The notes: generated by a model from the letters alone, not told the origin. Shown: positions 7,920-17,338, numbered from the stretch's first letter. The stretch: DNA of 49,195 nt from Candidatus Kuenenia stuttgartensis (GCA_945876185.1 CAMCMZ010000023.1:1-49195), one strand, 5' to 3'. Numbers and translations: made by a program.

Positions 7920-9149
7920 TCAACCGTCGCAGGCGCGCCGGATCGCCTCGGCCAGTTGCGCCATCGCCTCGGGGTCGTCCTGGGTCCAGTTGAAGCCCAG
8001 GGTGACTTCGCGCGGGGCGCGCCATTCGGCGCCGGGGCATGAGACCGTGCGGTAGTCGACCCCGGCGCGGACAAGTTGCTCGTGCCAGAGCACGCGCGGG
8101 CCGGTTTGGGCATAGTCGTGCGGGTTGAGGCGGGTCAGGCGGTGGATCGGCACTGGGATGTAATGGAAGTTGCCGGCGCCTTCGGCCGCCAGGCGCTGGC
8201 TGAATTGATCCCGCGTCAGGCCGGTTTTTTCGTAGTGATGGACGAGCGACAGCAGGTGGTAGCAGCCCTCGGCCCCGGGCAGTTCAGGGGCAAGAGTGAC
8301 GCCGGGTACGTCGGCGAGGTGGCGGCGCAGCACGGCCGCGTTGCGTTGGCGGGCGGCGTTCTCTGCGTCGAGAAAGGGCAGCGCGGCGCGCACCAACGCC
8401 GCCCCGATTGCGCACGGACGCCAGCCCAGTTGCAGTGAATCCAGCAGCCCCGCCGCGCCCAGCGCCTGCGCCCGGTCGGGGGCGAGGCCGCGCGGGTGGC
8501 GGCCGTACAGATACGCGTGCTCGGCGGCGACGGGATCCCTAAAGAGAGCATAGCCGCCCTCGGTGCCGGCGAGCAGCTTCAGCCCCATGCACGAAAAGGC
8601 AGCCGCATGGCCAAACGCGCCGACGCGGGTGCCGTGCAACCGCGCCCCGTGCGCCTGGCTGCCATCTTCGAAGAGCAGCAGCCCGCGCCGATCCGCGATC
8701 GCGCGCAGCGCCTGGGCGTCGCAGGGATGGCCGAACAGGTGCACGCACATGATCGCCCGCGTTTTCGCAGTGATCAGCGGTTCAACCGCGTCGGGCCGGA
8801 TGAGTCCCGACAGGGGGTCGACATCGGCGAAGACCGGGATCGCGCCGATCGCCAGGATCGCCGACACCGTCGCGCCCCAGGTGTAGGGCGTGGTGATGAC
8901 CTCGTCGCCGGGGCCGAGGCCGTGCCCGAGCATGATCGCCTCCAGCGCCGCCGTGCCGGAGGCCACGTACCAGGCGATGGTCTCGCGACCGTCGACCCCA
9001 GGGCCGTGCCAGGCGGCGAGGTCGGCTTCCAGTTCCGGCGCTCCTTCGAGGCGCGTCCAATCGCCCTCGCGCAGGACGCGGATGGCGGCCTCGATGACCT
9101 CTGGGCGGCGGCTGGGGTAGGGGGGCGGCGTGCGGGTGAGGGCGGGCAT
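7920..9149 (-). CDS. DegT/DnrJ/EryC1/StrS-family PLP-dependent aminotransferase
   Basis: 409 residues, normal for this fold-type I family, whose members usually transaminate keto-sugar nucleotides for cell-surface glycans or secondary metabolites. Visible features are the substrate-loop ASGTAALEAI (63-72), the GDEVITTPYTW segment (81-91), FADVDPLSG (108-115), the cofactor-binding EDGSQAHGA (161-169) and the PLP lysine K191 in MGLKLLAGTEGGY. The start at 9149 gives MPALTRTPPPYPSRRPEV; a longer frame reaches 9185. No glycosyltransferase or nucleotide-sugar gene is adjacent, so the substrate cannot be inferred from context. Divergent from the SpoIIE-type phosphatase gene. Confidence 0.88.
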   Translation of the reverse strand: MPALTRTPPPYPSRRPEVIEAAIRVLREGDWTRLEGAPELEADLAAWHGPGVDGRETIAWYVASGTAALEAIMLGHGLGPGDEVITTPYTWGATVSAILAIGAIPVFADVDPLSGLIRPDAVEPLITAKTRAIMCVHLFGHPCDAQALRAIADRRGLLLFEDGSQAHGARLHGTRVGAFGHAAAFSCMGLKLLAGTEGGYALFRDPVAAEHAYLYGRHPRGLAPDRAQALGAAGLLDSLQLGWRPCAIGAALVRAALPFLDAENAARQRNAAVLRRHLADVPGVTLAPELPGAEGCYHLLSLVHHYEKTGLTRDQFSQRLAAEGAGNFHYIPVPIHRLTRLNPHDYAQTGPRVLWHEQLVRAGVDYRTVSCPGAEWRAPREVTLGFNWTQDDPEAMAQLAEAIRRACDG

Positions 9150-9238
9150 GGCCTGGGATGCTGCAACCGGATCTGCGCACGCCAACGTCAGGGTGACGGG
9201 TGCATCGGGGCATCTTCAGACCGCGGGGCGACGGAGGC

Positions 9239-9268
9239 TTGCAGGAGGGGGATAGCTGGCGGTATCCT
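9239..9268 (+). promoter_or_regulatory. candidate promoter placing the start site at the ATG (leaderless)
   Basis: TTGCAG (9239-9244), an 18-base spacer and TATCCT (9263-9268) resemble a sigma70-type promoter. The A of the ATG at 9276 is the eighth base after the -10 box, so transcription would begin at or next to the start codon. No Shine-Dalgarno lies at the right distance, which is consistent with a leaderless message. Confidence 0.35.
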
Positions 9269-9275
9269 TCCCCCG

Positions 9276-10928
9276 ATGTCCACGAAACGCTTCCCCGCGC
9301 CGACGAACTCGGCGGAGCTGGTCGACCGCCTCCTGGTGCCGGAAAGCAGCCATGGTCTGGTCGCGGTGTTGGAGGAGGTGCTCGGTCAGATCGCGGCGGT
9401 GCCGGCGGTGCTGTACCTGTGGGACGAGTCCGCCGCAGTTTACTACGCTGCTGCGGCCTTCGGCCAGGAGGCCGAGATCGCCGACCTGCCCCCGGCCGAG
9501 GTCAACGGGCCGGGCCGCTTCGCGCTGACCAGCCAGGGGCAGCCGGTCGGGGTGCTGGAATCCCGGGCGGTGCAGGTCGACCGCACCCGTCTGCGCCAAC
9601 TCGCCGGAGTGCTCGGGCCGATCCTCCTGCGCACCCACCGGCGTGAAGCCATCGACAACCAGCTTCGCAAGGCGCACGAGCAGATCCGTCTGATCACCAG
9701 CGCCGGCGAACTGCTGCGGCATCTCGATGTCGAGGTGCTGCTGGTCAAGATCCTCGAAACCATGCTCGGTGGCGCGCGCGCCGACGTCGGCGCGGTGCTG
9801 TGTCCGACCGGCGGGCCGGACGGCACCGGGACGCTCGCCTGTCGCGTCACCTGGGGCATGAACGACCGGCACGTGCATGGCATCCGTCTGGCGGCCGACG
9901 GCCGGCCGGTGGCCGAGGCGGTTTTCGCCGGTGTGGGCACGGTGCTGGTCGGCCCGCACGAGGTCGAAACCGTGCTCGACACCAGCGAATCCGGGGCGCA
10001 CATCCATGGACTGCTTGCCCTGCCGCTGACCACCCGCGACCGCACCCTGGGCGTGGTGGTGCTCGCCAATCCGGTCGAGGTCTTCGGCTCGGAACAGCAG
10101 AGCATCGCCGAAACCCTGGCCAGCCTCGCCGCGATCGCGCTGGAAAACGCCCTCTTGATCAAGGCCACGGTCGACCGCGAACGGCTGCTCCAGGAATTGG
10201 CCATCGCGCGCCAGGTGCAGAACAGCATGTATCCCACGGCTGGCCTGGCGGTGCGCGATCTCACGGTCGAAGGCTCGTCGCGGCCGTGCGATGAGACCGG
10301 TGGTGACTACTATTCCTTCCTTGAGCGCGGTTCGAGCCTGGTCGCGGTGATCGGCGACGTCAGCGGCCACGGACTCGGCGCGGCGCTCTTCACCACCATG
10401 GCGCACGCCATTCTGCAGCAGCGCCTGCGCGCGAGTGCCTCGATCGAATCGGTCGCGCTCGCCGTCAACGACGGTCTTTACCACGCCCAGAGCGGTCGCT
10501 TCATGACCCTGGCGGTGGTCGAGGTTGATCCCCATTCGCACCTGTTCAGCTACGTTTCGTGCGGGCACAATCCCATGCTCTGGATCAACCAGGGCGAGAT
10601 CCGCTGGCTCGAAAGCACCGGCTTGCCGGTGGGCATCGCCACCGACGGCGAATTCCCGGCGGTCTCGCCGGGCCTGTTGGAACCAGGTGATCTGCTGCTG
10701 TTGTACACCGACGGCTTCACCGAAGCGGCGGCACCCAGCAGCGAATTGTGGGGCGAGACTCGGCTTGCTGAAACGACGCTGGGACTCTGGCGCGCAGGCA
10801 AAGGTCCGGCCGAGGTGATCAGCGGCCTGCACGCGGCCGTCGACGCCTGGTCGGCCGGCAAGGCCCACAGCGATGATCTGACGGCGGTGGTGCTGGTGCT
10901 GCCGCAGGAACCCGGCGATCCGAAGTGA
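9276..10928 (+). CDS. GAF domain-containing SpoIIE/RsbU-type protein serine phosphatase
   Basis: 550-residue cytoplasmic PPM phosphatase of the RsbU/SpoIIE kind. These proteins dephosphorylate anti-sigma antagonist (STAS) proteins and so release a sigma factor or other partner. Residues 1-120 are unassigned. Residues about 130-290 form a GAF sensor domain (ITSAGELLRHLDVEVLLVKI to LENALLIK). Residues 310-545 are the phosphatase: D344 in ETGGDYY, GDVSGHG at 360-366 (D361), D479 in TDGFTE and DDLTAVVL from 533 supply the metal-binding acids. The frame stays open upstream to 8496, but that part is antisense to the DegT gene. No STAS, RsbW-like or sigma gene is adjacent, so its target is elsewhere. 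Confidence 0.92.
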   Translation: MSTKRFPAPTNSAELVDRLLVPESSHGLVAVLEEVLGQIAAVPAVLYLWDESAAVYYAAAAFGQEAEIADLPPAEVNGPGRFALTSQGQPVGVLESRAVQVDRTRLRQLAGVLGPILLRTHRREAIDNQLRKAHEQIRLITSAGELLRHLDVEVLLVKILETMLGGARADVGAVLCPTGGPDGTGTLACRVTWGMNDRHVHGIRLAADGRPVAEAVFAGVGTVLVGPHEVETVLDTSESGAHIHGLLALPLTTRDRTLGVVVLANPVEVFGSEQQSIAETLASLAAIALENALLIKATVDRERLLQELAIARQVQNSMYPTAGLAVRDLTVEGSSRPCDETGGDYYSFLERGSSLVAVIGDVSGHGLGAALFTTMAHAILQQRLRASASIESVALAVNDGLYHAQSGRFMTLAVVEVDPHSHLFSYVSCGHNPMLWINQGEIRWLESTGLPVGIATDGEFPAVSPGLLEPGDLLLLYTDGFTEAAAPSSELWGETRLAETTLGLWRAGKGPAEVISGLHAAVDAWSAGKAHSDDLTAVVLVLPQEPGDPK

Positions 10929-10985
10929 CGGCCTGACATCAGCGGGGGAGCGCTCGGGAGCACCTGCGTACCGCACGGCCGAACC

Positions 10986-11019
10986 GTCACCGCTGAGGTC
11001 ACCGCTGAGGTCTCAGCAT
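10986..11019. repeat. 12-bp tandem duplication with small inverted repeat
   Basis: GTCACCGCTGAG occurs twice in tandem (10986-10997, 10998-11009), followed directly by GTCTCAGC. GCTGAG and CTCAGC make a short inverted repeat. It sits in the 164-base gap between the SpoIIE-type phosphatase and the S41 protease, just before the protease promoter candidate, and could be a regulator site or end structure. Confidence 0.5.
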
Positions 11020-11027
11020 GCGCAGGG

Positions 11028-11055
11028 TTGGGATGAAGGCTGGCCCCGTTAGCAT
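11028..11055 (+). promoter_or_regulatory. candidate promoter of the S41 protease gene
   Basis: TTGGGA (11028-11033), a 16-base spacer and TAGCAT (11050-11055). A start site near 11062 would give a leader of about 30 bases containing AGGAGG (11078-11083) nine bases before the GTG at 11093. The promoter lies downstream of the alternative ATG at 11018, which supports the GTG start. Confidence 0.35.
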
Positions 11056-11092
11056 CCTTTGGCCGCAGCAACGTGGCAGGAGGTCTTCCATC

Positions 11093-14065
11093 GTGGCATC
11101 CATCCGCTGGCCGAGTCTGATCGCTGGTTTTCCAGCCGCTTTGTGCGTTTCTGCGCTCACCACAGCATTCACCTGCGTGCTCATCTGCATGACGGTCGGC
11201 CTCGGTGCCGGCGAGATCAAGGAATTCCCGAACATGGCGCCCAGGGTCGGGGAGATCCTGGAGCATGAATACTATGACAAGAGCGTCTTCCGGGCCCGCA
11301 TCCTGGTCGAGCGCGCCCTGCGTGCGTTGGAGGATTCCGAGATCTCCATCGATACCCAGTGGAAGGGCGAGGCGATCACGGTGAACATCGCCGGAACGAA
11401 AACGGTATTGCAGGCGCTCATTCCCGAGGCCGTTCCTGGTCAGAACGCCGCCGCCGATGGCGATGAGCCACGGAACCGGGCGCTGCGCGACGCCATGGAG
11501 CTCATCGAAAAAGTGCGCGGCGTCCTCGCCGCCGCCGATTTCCCGCCGAAACGCCGGCGCGAGCTCGAATACGCCCTCCTCAATGGCGCCCTCAATTCCC
11601 TCGATCCCCACACGGTCATCCTGCCGCCCGAGGTCGCGCAGGACTTCAGCGAGGACATCCAGGGCGGGTTCTTCGGCATCGGCGCGGTGCTGCGCGAAGA
11701 CGAAGGCATTGTCTTCATCGAACGCGTCCTGCCCGGCCTGCCCGCCGACCGCGCCGGGATCGAGGACGGCGATGTGATCCTGGCCGTCGACGGCGAGAAG
11801 ACCGCCGGCCTGTCGCTGCCCCAGACGGTGAAGCGCATCAAAGGCCCCAAGGGCACCACGGTGCGGCTGCTGGTTGAACGCAAGGGGGCCAAGGCCCCGA
11901 TCGAGATCGCGATCCGCCGCGACCTGGTGTCGGCGATCACCGAACTGGCCTGGCGCGATCCGGCCAACCCCGACGTGGGCTACATCCAGCTCGACGAATT
12001 CAACGCCAAGACCAATGAAAAACTGCGCATCAAGCTGATGGAGCTCAACGCCGATGCGGCCGGGCCGATCAAGGCCCTGGTCCTCGACCTGCGCTTCAAC
12101 GGCGGCGGCCTGCTGGAGCAGGCCAAGCTGGTCAGCGACTGTTTTCTGCTCAAGGCGGACGAGGTCGTGCGCACGGTGACAAGCGCCGGCAGGATGCAGC
12201 GTCTGAAGTGTTCCGGCAATCCCGATTGCCGCGTGCCGATGCTGGTGCTGGTCTCTGGCGGCACCGCGAGCGCAGCCGAGATCGTTTCGGGTGCCTTGCA
12301 GCGGCATGACCGGGCCGTGGTCGCTGGAGTCTCGACCTTCGGCAAGGGCACGGTGCAGACCATAGCGATGCTGCGCGACGACAGCCGGCTCAAGTACACC
12401 ATCCAGGAATATCAACTGCCCGGCGGGGTGTCGATCCAGCGCGTCGGGGTCAACCCGGATCTGCTGCTCTTCGCCCGCAACCAGGCCAAGGAGGGCACCA
12501 TCGACATGGTGCCCTACATCGGCCGGCGCGAGGCCGACGATGAATTCGCCATCGCGAGCCACCATGCCTATAAGCATGAATCCAGCCTGACCCTGGCCTG
12601 GTTGCGCCACTACGAGAGCCGGGATCAGCAGCGCACCCACTTCATCTCAGCGCGGAAATTTGCTCCCGATGCCGAGGCCCAGATGGCGATCGAACTGGTC
12701 CAGGCCGCGATCCGCGACGCTGCGGCGCCGGCCTGGGATGCCGCCGCCGCTGCGGCCGAACGCGAGGGGAAGCAACGGCAGTTCCTGATCGAACGCTTGC
12801 GCCGGCCGGTCACCGCCCGCACCGAGGTCGAATCGCTAGCCCTGGCCAAGGCCCTGGCCGACCGTAAATCGCCGCTGACCTGGGGCGACCACGCCGCGCC
12901 GGCGACCTCCAACCTGGAACTGGCGTTCACCGGCCCGGCCGAGATCCAGGTCAAGGACAGCAGCGATGGCCCGCCGTCGGCCGAGATCGGTTTCACTGTG
13001 ACCAATCGCGGCGAAACGGCCGTCGGCAGGCTGTACGGCATCGCCAAGGCCGACCGCAGCAGCCCTTTGTGGCAAAGCGAGGTCATCTTCGGATCTGTGC
13101 AGCCCGGGGCGAAGGCCGCCGGGGTAATGCACCTGATCCTGCCTCCGCGCCTGGAGGCCGGTGAAGAACGATTCACCCTCGAACTCCATGCCGACGGCCG
13201 CGAGAAACCGCTGACCAGTCTGCCGGTGCGACTGACCATCAAGCCGCGCCCGCGTCCGCACCTGGGATTCCGTTGGAAGATCGAGGACGACAAGGGCACC
13301 GGCATGCTCAAGGTCGACGAGGATGCCCGCCTGCGCCTGTCGATCTTCAACGACGGCAAGGTGACGACCGGCGGCAGGATCGAGGTCGCGGTGTTCAAGG
13401 ACAACGATCCCTTCGTCGAATTGAAGGACACCACGCGCTTCACCGTGGATCCGATCGAGGTCAGCGGCCGGTCGCGTGAATTGGTGGTTCCGTTCCGCAT
13501 CCGCAAGAGCCGCCCGATCGGCCCGGGGCGGAGCGAGGATTTCAAGGCCACCCAGGTCAAACTCCAGTTCCGCGCCAGCGAACGGCTGGGCGAGGACGGC
13601 GGCTGGCGCGGGGCGGCCGAGATCTTCAGCAGCCTGAAGATCGACCTCGATCGTCCGCTGGAGGAAAAAATCGTGCTGCAGCCGCTGTTTGGCGAGGTTC
13701 GCGTCAGCCCGGAGGTCGATGGCAAGGTCAGGCTGAGCGCCCGCATCAGCGACGACAATCTCAAGTTCGTCGCCTGCTTCCTCGACAAGGAGAAAATCGA
13801 TCTCCGGCCGACCCGGTCGATGGAACCCGTTCCCACCGCACCCGGGGCGCCGGTCACGCGCGGCGGGGTGACGGTGACCGAGTACCAGTATGAGGTCGAT
13901 CTCGTCCTGAAGCCCGGGGTCAATCCAATCCGGATCATCGCGGCTGGCGCTGATGACGTGGACGAGGTTGCCGTCATTCGCCTGTGGGGGATGGGTAAAC
14001 CAGTAGCCGCCAAGCCAGTCGCCCAACCAGCAGCCGCCCAAAGCGAGATCGCCCCGGTTCCCTAG
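11093..14065 (+). CDS. S41 (C-terminal processing/tail-specific) serine peptidase with PDZ domain and long beta C-terminus
   Basis: 990 residues from a GTG start preceded by a strong AGGAGG; an ATG at 11018 would extend it by 25 residues without a ribosome-binding site. A hydrophobic N-terminal segment (about 7-40) exports or anchors it. Residues 45-190 are helical (HEYYD, RELEYALLNGALNSLDPHTVIL). A PDZ domain at about 195-265 (GLPADRAGIEDGDVILAVDG) precedes the S41 core. There GTASAAE supplies the catalytic Ser393 and FGKGT the Lys418; the 25-residue spacing matches E. coli Prc. Residues 600-975 are beta-rich repeats of unknown role, roughly doubling the size of an ordinary CtpA. The layout recalls the myxobacterial MXAN_5808 family (recall, not a search). 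It is likely a periplasmic protease cutting C-terminal tails of envelope proteins. Confidence 0.9.
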   Translation: MASIRWPSLIAGFPAALCVSALTTAFTCVLICMTVGLGAGEIKEFPNMAPRVGEILEHEYYDKSVFRARILVERALRALEDSEISIDTQWKGEAITVNIAGTKTVLQALIPEAVPGQNAAADGDEPRNRALRDAMELIEKVRGVLAAADFPPKRRRELEYALLNGALNSLDPHTVILPPEVAQDFSEDIQGGFFGIGAVLREDEGIVFIERVLPGLPADRAGIEDGDVILAVDGEKTAGLSLPQTVKRIKGPKGTTVRLLVERKGAKAPIEIAIRRDLVSAITELAWRDPANPDVGYIQLDEFNAKTNEKLRIKLMELNADAAGPIKALVLDLRFNGGGLLEQAKLVSDCFLLKADEVVRTVTSAGRMQRLKCSGNPDCRVPMLVLVSGGTASAAEIVSGALQRHDRAVVAGVSTFGKGTVQTIAMLRDDSRLKYTIQEYQLPGGVSIQRVGVNPDLLLFARNQAKEGTIDMVPYIGRREADDEFAIASHHAYKHESSLTLAWLRHYESRDQQRTHFISARKFAPDAEAQMAIELVQAAIRDAAAPAWDAAAAAAEREGKQRQFLIERLRRPVTARTEVESLALAKALADRKSPLTWGDHAAPATSNLELAFTGPAEIQVKDSSDGPPSAEIGFTVTNRGETAVGRLYGIAKADRSSPLWQSEVIFGSVQPGAKAAGVMHLILPPRLEAGEERFTLELHADGREKPLTSLPVRLTIKPRPRPHLGFRWKIEDDKGTGMLKVDEDARLRLSIFNDGKVTTGGRIEVAVFKDNDPFVELKDTTRFTVDPIEVSGRSRELVVPFRIRKSRPIGPGRSEDFKATQVKLQFRASERLGEDGGWRGAAEIFSSLKIDLDRPLEEKIVLQPLFGEVRVSPEVDGKVRLSARISDDNLKFVACFLDKEKIDLRPTRSMEPVPTAPGAPVTRGGVTVTEYQYEVDLVLKPGVNPIRIIAAGADDVDEVAVIRLWGMGKPVAAKPVAQPAAAQSEIAPVP

Positions 14066-14228
14066 ACCGCCCGCCGACGAACCATCCGGCGGATCACACA
14101 CCAGCCGATTGCGACGGGCTGGCTGGGATACCATCAGACCTAGGCCACGCCTTTGCTTTGACCTTGAGCACATCAGTAAGATCCTCTGCCGACGATCGTC
14201 GGGCCGTTGTGCCCATCCGGAGCCTTCC

Positions 14229-15293
14229 ATGCGTCACCTCCCGCTGGCGATCCTTTCCCTGCTGGCTTGCGTCCCGCGCCTCGCTGCGGCGCAGATGGTC
14301 GAGGTGTCGTTCCTGACTGAACAGAAAGTCGAAGGCGAACTGATCAGCGACGATGGCAATCAGATCGTGCTCAAGCAGGCATTCGTGGGCAAATCCGGCA
14401 AGATCGCCTGGGCCGAGATGACCTATTCCCGTTCAGACTTAAAATCAGTGACGCCGATCGCTGATCCGCAGACCCAATACAAGACCCGCAAGGCGGTGGC
14501 CAAAGGCGCGGCCGACTGGGGCGGACTCGCGGCCTGGTGCCTGGCCAAGGGAATGACCGATCACGCGCTCGATAGCGCCCGCAGGGCGGTCGAACTCCAG
14601 TCCGACCAAGCCGACGCGGCGAAGGTCCTCACCACCCTCGGCTGGGTGGTCGCCAATGGCGCCTGGGTGAAGGAGGACGAATGGCTCGCGAAACAAGGGA
14701 AGTTGCGCTACCACGGCAAGATCATGACCAAGGCCGACGTCGAGGCGTTGAAGGCCAAAGAGGCGGGACAAGAAGCAGCGCGCGCCGCCAAAGTGGCGAT
14801 CGTGGCCAAGGAGACCCAACTCGCGGTCATGGACAAGGAGCTCGCCCGCCTGGAGGCCCGCCCGGCGGAGATCAAACTGGAACTCGACAAGGTCCAGGTA
14901 GGCATCAAAGACCTCGCCGGGTTGAAGGACAAACTCGCAGCCGCGAAAAAGGCTGCTGATGACGCCTATGCGGCGCTGCAGACGGAGCAGGGCAAGAACG
15001 CGGCCAACAAGACCTACAACGAGGCCACGATGAAGAAGTTGCAGACCGAATCGGAGAAAACGCAGAAGGAATGCAATAAACTCAAGCACGAAATAGCTGG
15101 TTCCGACGACGCCCTGGTCCGGTTCAACACCCGGCTCGCAGCGCTGAAGCAGGAGGAGAAAGCCAATGAAAAGAAGACGGCCGACCTGAGCGGCAAACGC
15201 GCCACGTTGAAGGCGGAACTGGACGACCTGATGGCGAAGGCGCAGACGTCGGAGAAGCAGCCTGAAAAGGCACCGGCCTCGTCACCGCATTGA
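14229..15293 (+). CDS. exported coiled-coil protein of unknown function
   Basis: 354 residues with a signal peptide (MRHLPLAILSLLACVPRLAAA). Residues 22-85 form a small beta domain of a type that often opens exported proteins (VEVSFLTEQKVEGELISDDG). Residues 95-160 look like TPR-type helices (AAWCLAKGMTDHALDSARRAVEL). Residues 175-340 are a long charged coiled coil rich in Lys, Glu and Ala. The ATG has GGAG (14219-14222) six bases upstream. I do not recognise a family. It lies 163 bases after the protease gene on the same strand and could be its periplasmic adaptor or a structural envelope protein; that is inference only. Convergent with the Hsp70-like gene 27 bases away. Confidence 0.75.
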   Translation: MRHLPLAILSLLACVPRLAAAQMVEVSFLTEQKVEGELISDDGNQIVLKQAFVGKSGKIAWAEMTYSRSDLKSVTPIADPQTQYKTRKAVAKGAADWGGLAAWCLAKGMTDHALDSARRAVELQSDQADAAKVLTTLGWVVANGAWVKEDEWLAKQGKLRYHGKIMTKADVEALKAKEAGQEAARAAKVAIVAKETQLAVMDKELARLEARPAEIKLELDKVQVGIKDLAGLKDKLAAAKKAADDAYAALQTEQGKNAANKTYNEATMKKLQTESEKTQKECNKLKHEIAGSDDALVRFNTRLAALKQEEKANEKKTADLSGKRATLKAELDDLMAKAQTSEKQPEKAPASSPH

Positions 15294-15320
15294 TCGTATC
15301 CGGGGTTTGCCCGCCCCGGG

Positions 15321-16973
15321 TCATCCAGCAGCGCTGGCGCCGTGGCAACTCGCGAAATCGAGCGTCAAGGGCACCACGTGCCCGGCCACCGCGATGGCGA
15401 TGTCGACGAGTCCATCGGGATGGAAGCGCCAGATTTCCTCGACCTCGACCCCGGGATCGCAGGTCGTGATCGGCAGGCGGTCGAGGGCATCGCCGTCAAG
15501 GTGGCGCAGTCCGGGTGCGAAGGCGATGCGCAGAGGACGCGGATAGTCGAGGATGTCACCGGCCGGCCGCAGATCGCGCCGCCGCCGCAGGTCACCCAGG
15601 TCGGCGACTGCGGTCTGTTGACCATCGCTGTCGCTGAGATCGCTGCACTGGCAGAAGCGGAACTCGCCCACGTCGTGGCCGGGGCGGTAGGTGATTTCGG
15701 TCTTGAGGAAATCGTCCTCCGGCAGCGGCGTGCCGCGCGCGAGAAGGACGTGGAACCATTCGCGGCCGTGCGCCACCCGCCAGACGCCGACGTGCATCGC
15801 CGCGCGGCGGTCGATGATCCGCGCCCCACCGGCCGAGCCGAGGGCGCCATAGGCGGCGGCGCCAAGGGAGACATCGTGCATGCTGCGATCGCTGGCGATG
15901 ATCCGCACTGAACCAAGGCCGAACCGGTCGAGCAACTGGCGCACGCCGTCGTGGACGCCCGGCAGGCGCGAGGAGCCGCCAGTGAGGACCACCGCCGCCA
16001 GCGATCCGAGCGCGGCGGGATTGCGATCGAGCATCTGCTTGAGCGCGGCGATGGTCTTGCGGATGCGCGGCGCGGCGGCGGCGACGAGTTCATCGCGGCC
16101 GACCTCGACCTGGACCTTGCGCAAAAATGCGAGCGGCGAACGGGTGCCGATCACTCCCGCCAGGCTGATCGGGAAGAATTCCAGTTCGGCATCATTGGCG
16201 AGGGCGATCTTGGCCTTTTCACACAACCGTCGAATGCGGCCCAGGTGCACCGCCTCGGGCTGCCACTTGGCTTTCACCACCGGCGCCTCGCCGGTGAGAT
16301 GCTCGACCACCGCCTCGGTCAGGTCGGCATCGATATCGGCGCCGCCCAGCTTCTGTACGCCCTCGCTGTCGACCTCGACGAAGCGCGCTTCGCCATCGCG
16401 CCGCACCAGGCTGGCATCAAAGGTGCCGCCGCCGAAGTCGTAGAGGCAGAGGTGGCTGCCGGTCGCCACCTGGGTGGTCACCCCCATGAGGGCGATTGCC
16501 AGCGCGGCGGCGGTCGGTTCGTTGAGGATGTCGATGACCTGGAAGCCGGCGTCGAGCGCCGCCGCGCGGGTGGTGCGCCGCTGCACGTCATGGCAGTTCT
16601 GCGGCACGGTGAGGACCACCGGGATCGGATCCGGCACGGGGATCCCGCGTTCACCCAGATCCGCCGCGATCGCCGCCCGGATCCAAGCGAAGTAGCCATC
16701 GAGCACCTCGCCCAACGGCAATTTGTTCCCGTCGTCGAAGGCCACCACCGGCTTGGACCGCCCGCGATGATCGCGCAGCAGACTCTTAAGCCCCAGGAGG
16801 GGCGCCTCTTGATCCAGCGCCTCCTTGCCGAAATGCAGGCGTTTGCCATCCCAGGCGACCGCCGACGGAGCCATCTCATCGCTCCCGAAGCGGATCAGGG
16901 TTGGCTGGGAGTCGCCCCCGCGCATGCGCGCGACAACGGTGTTGGTGGTGCCGAAATCGATGCCGATAAACAT
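15321..16973 (-). CDS. Hsp70/DnaK-like ATPase with divergent C-terminus
   Basis: 550 residues. The nucleotide-binding domain (about 1-375) is well kept: [70 protein letters not shown] and [13 protein letters not shown]. The remaining 175 residues do not show a DnaK substrate-binding domain with helical lid. They contain only short beta-like stretches ([18 protein letters not shown]), and the chain lacks the usual EEVD/DDK-type tail. The length is 80-90 residues below DnaK. It is thus a specialised Hsp70 relative rather than the housekeeping chaperone. No grpE or dnaJ is nearby. The start at 16973 begins directly with the [11 protein letters not shown] strand. Confidence 0.88.
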   Translation of the reverse strand: MFIGIDFGTTNTVVARMRGGDSQPTLIRFGSDEMAPSAVAWDGKRLHFGKEALDQEAPLLGLKSLLRDHRGRSKPVVAFDDGNKLPLGEVLDGYFAWIRAAIAADLGERGIPVPDPIPVVLTVPQNCHDVQRRTTRAAALDAGFQVIDILNEPTAAALAIALMGVTTQVATGSHLCLYDFGGGTFDASLVRRDGEARFVEVDSEGVQKLGGADIDADLTEAVVEHLTGEAPVVKAKWQPEAVHLGRIRRLCEKAKIALANDAELEFFPISLAGVIGTRSPLAFLRKVQVEVGRDELVAAAAPRIRKTIAALKQMLDRNPAALGSLAAVVLTGGSSRLPGVHDGVRQLLDRFGLGSVRIIASDRSMHDVSLGAAAYGALGSAGGARIIDRRAAMHVGVWRVAHGREWFHVLLARGTPLPEDDFLKTEITYRPGHDVGEFRFCQCSDLSDSDGQQTAVADLGDLRRRRDLRPAGDILDYPRPLRIAFAPGLRHLDGDALDRLPITTCDPGVEVEEIWRFHPDGLVDIAIAVAGHVVPLTLDFASCHGASAAG

Positions 16974-17033
16974 GCGTTGCCCCCGTCCAGGTTACCCCGA
17001 TGGCGGCAGCTTGTCGACCTGTCGAATGGATTC

Positions 17034-17136
17034 CATCGGATGGGCAGCGCAACGCCCTCCTCGCCGCATGCGGGCAACCGGGTGGATGCCTCAAGCACGC
17101 GGTGAAACGCCGCACGTGGGCGAATGTGGATCCAGG
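17034..17136 (+). repeat. imperfect direct repeat, copy 1 (about 100 bp)
   Basis: The segment from CATCGGATGGGCAGCGCAACG to GGATCCAGG is repeated 135 bases downstream (17170-17270). Shared blocks include ATGCGGGCAAC, GTGGATGCCTCAAG and CCAGG ends. Neither copy shows a convincing reading frame. It lies in the 385-base gap between the Hsp70-like gene and dut. Confidence 0.8.
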
Positions 17137-17169
17137 TATCAGGCAGTGCCGGCAGCGCCGCGTCAGGAC

Positions 17170-17270
17170 CATCAGCGGGGCAGCGCAGCGCCCCCCCGCC
17201 CATGCGGGCAACTGAGTGGATGCCTCAAGTGCGCGTTAAAAAGCCGCATGCGGGCAAGCGCGGGTCCAGG
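17170..17270 (+). repeat. imperfect direct repeat, copy 2 (about 100 bp)
   Basis: Second copy of the repeat at 17034-17136, with scattered substitutions and small indels. The element CATGCGGGCAA occurs in both copies and a third time near 17247, so the unit may itself be composite. It runs directly into two strong hairpins. Confidence 0.8.
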
Positions 17271-17338
17271 GGCCGTGAGGCCCCTGGCGGGGGCGGGGGC
17301 GGAGCCCCGAGGTGACCGGCAGCCCTTGAGGCTGCCGG
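17266..17338 (+). promoter_or_regulatory. two strong hairpins upstream of dut
   Basis: CCAGGGGCC-GTGA-GGCCCCTGG (17266-17287) is a perfect 9-bp stem with a 4-base loop. CCGGCAGCC-CTTGA-GGCTGCCGG (17316-17338) is a perfect 9-bp stem with a 5-base loop, ending 20 bases before the dut ATG. Between them CGGGG/CCCCG may form a weaker third. They could be terminators, a structured dut leader, or the palindromic part of a dispersed repeat family. Confidence 0.6.

Noticed and set aside
11018..11092. ATG 11018 as start of the S41 protease
   Set aside because: No Shine-Dalgarno, extra residues not signal-like, and it lies upstream of the probable promoter; GTG 11093 has AGGAGG.
17000..17315. Short plus-strand frames across the duplicated element before dut
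   Set aside because: The two copies encode similar Pro/Arg-rich peptides only because the DNA is repeated; stems and indels argue for non-coding sequence.
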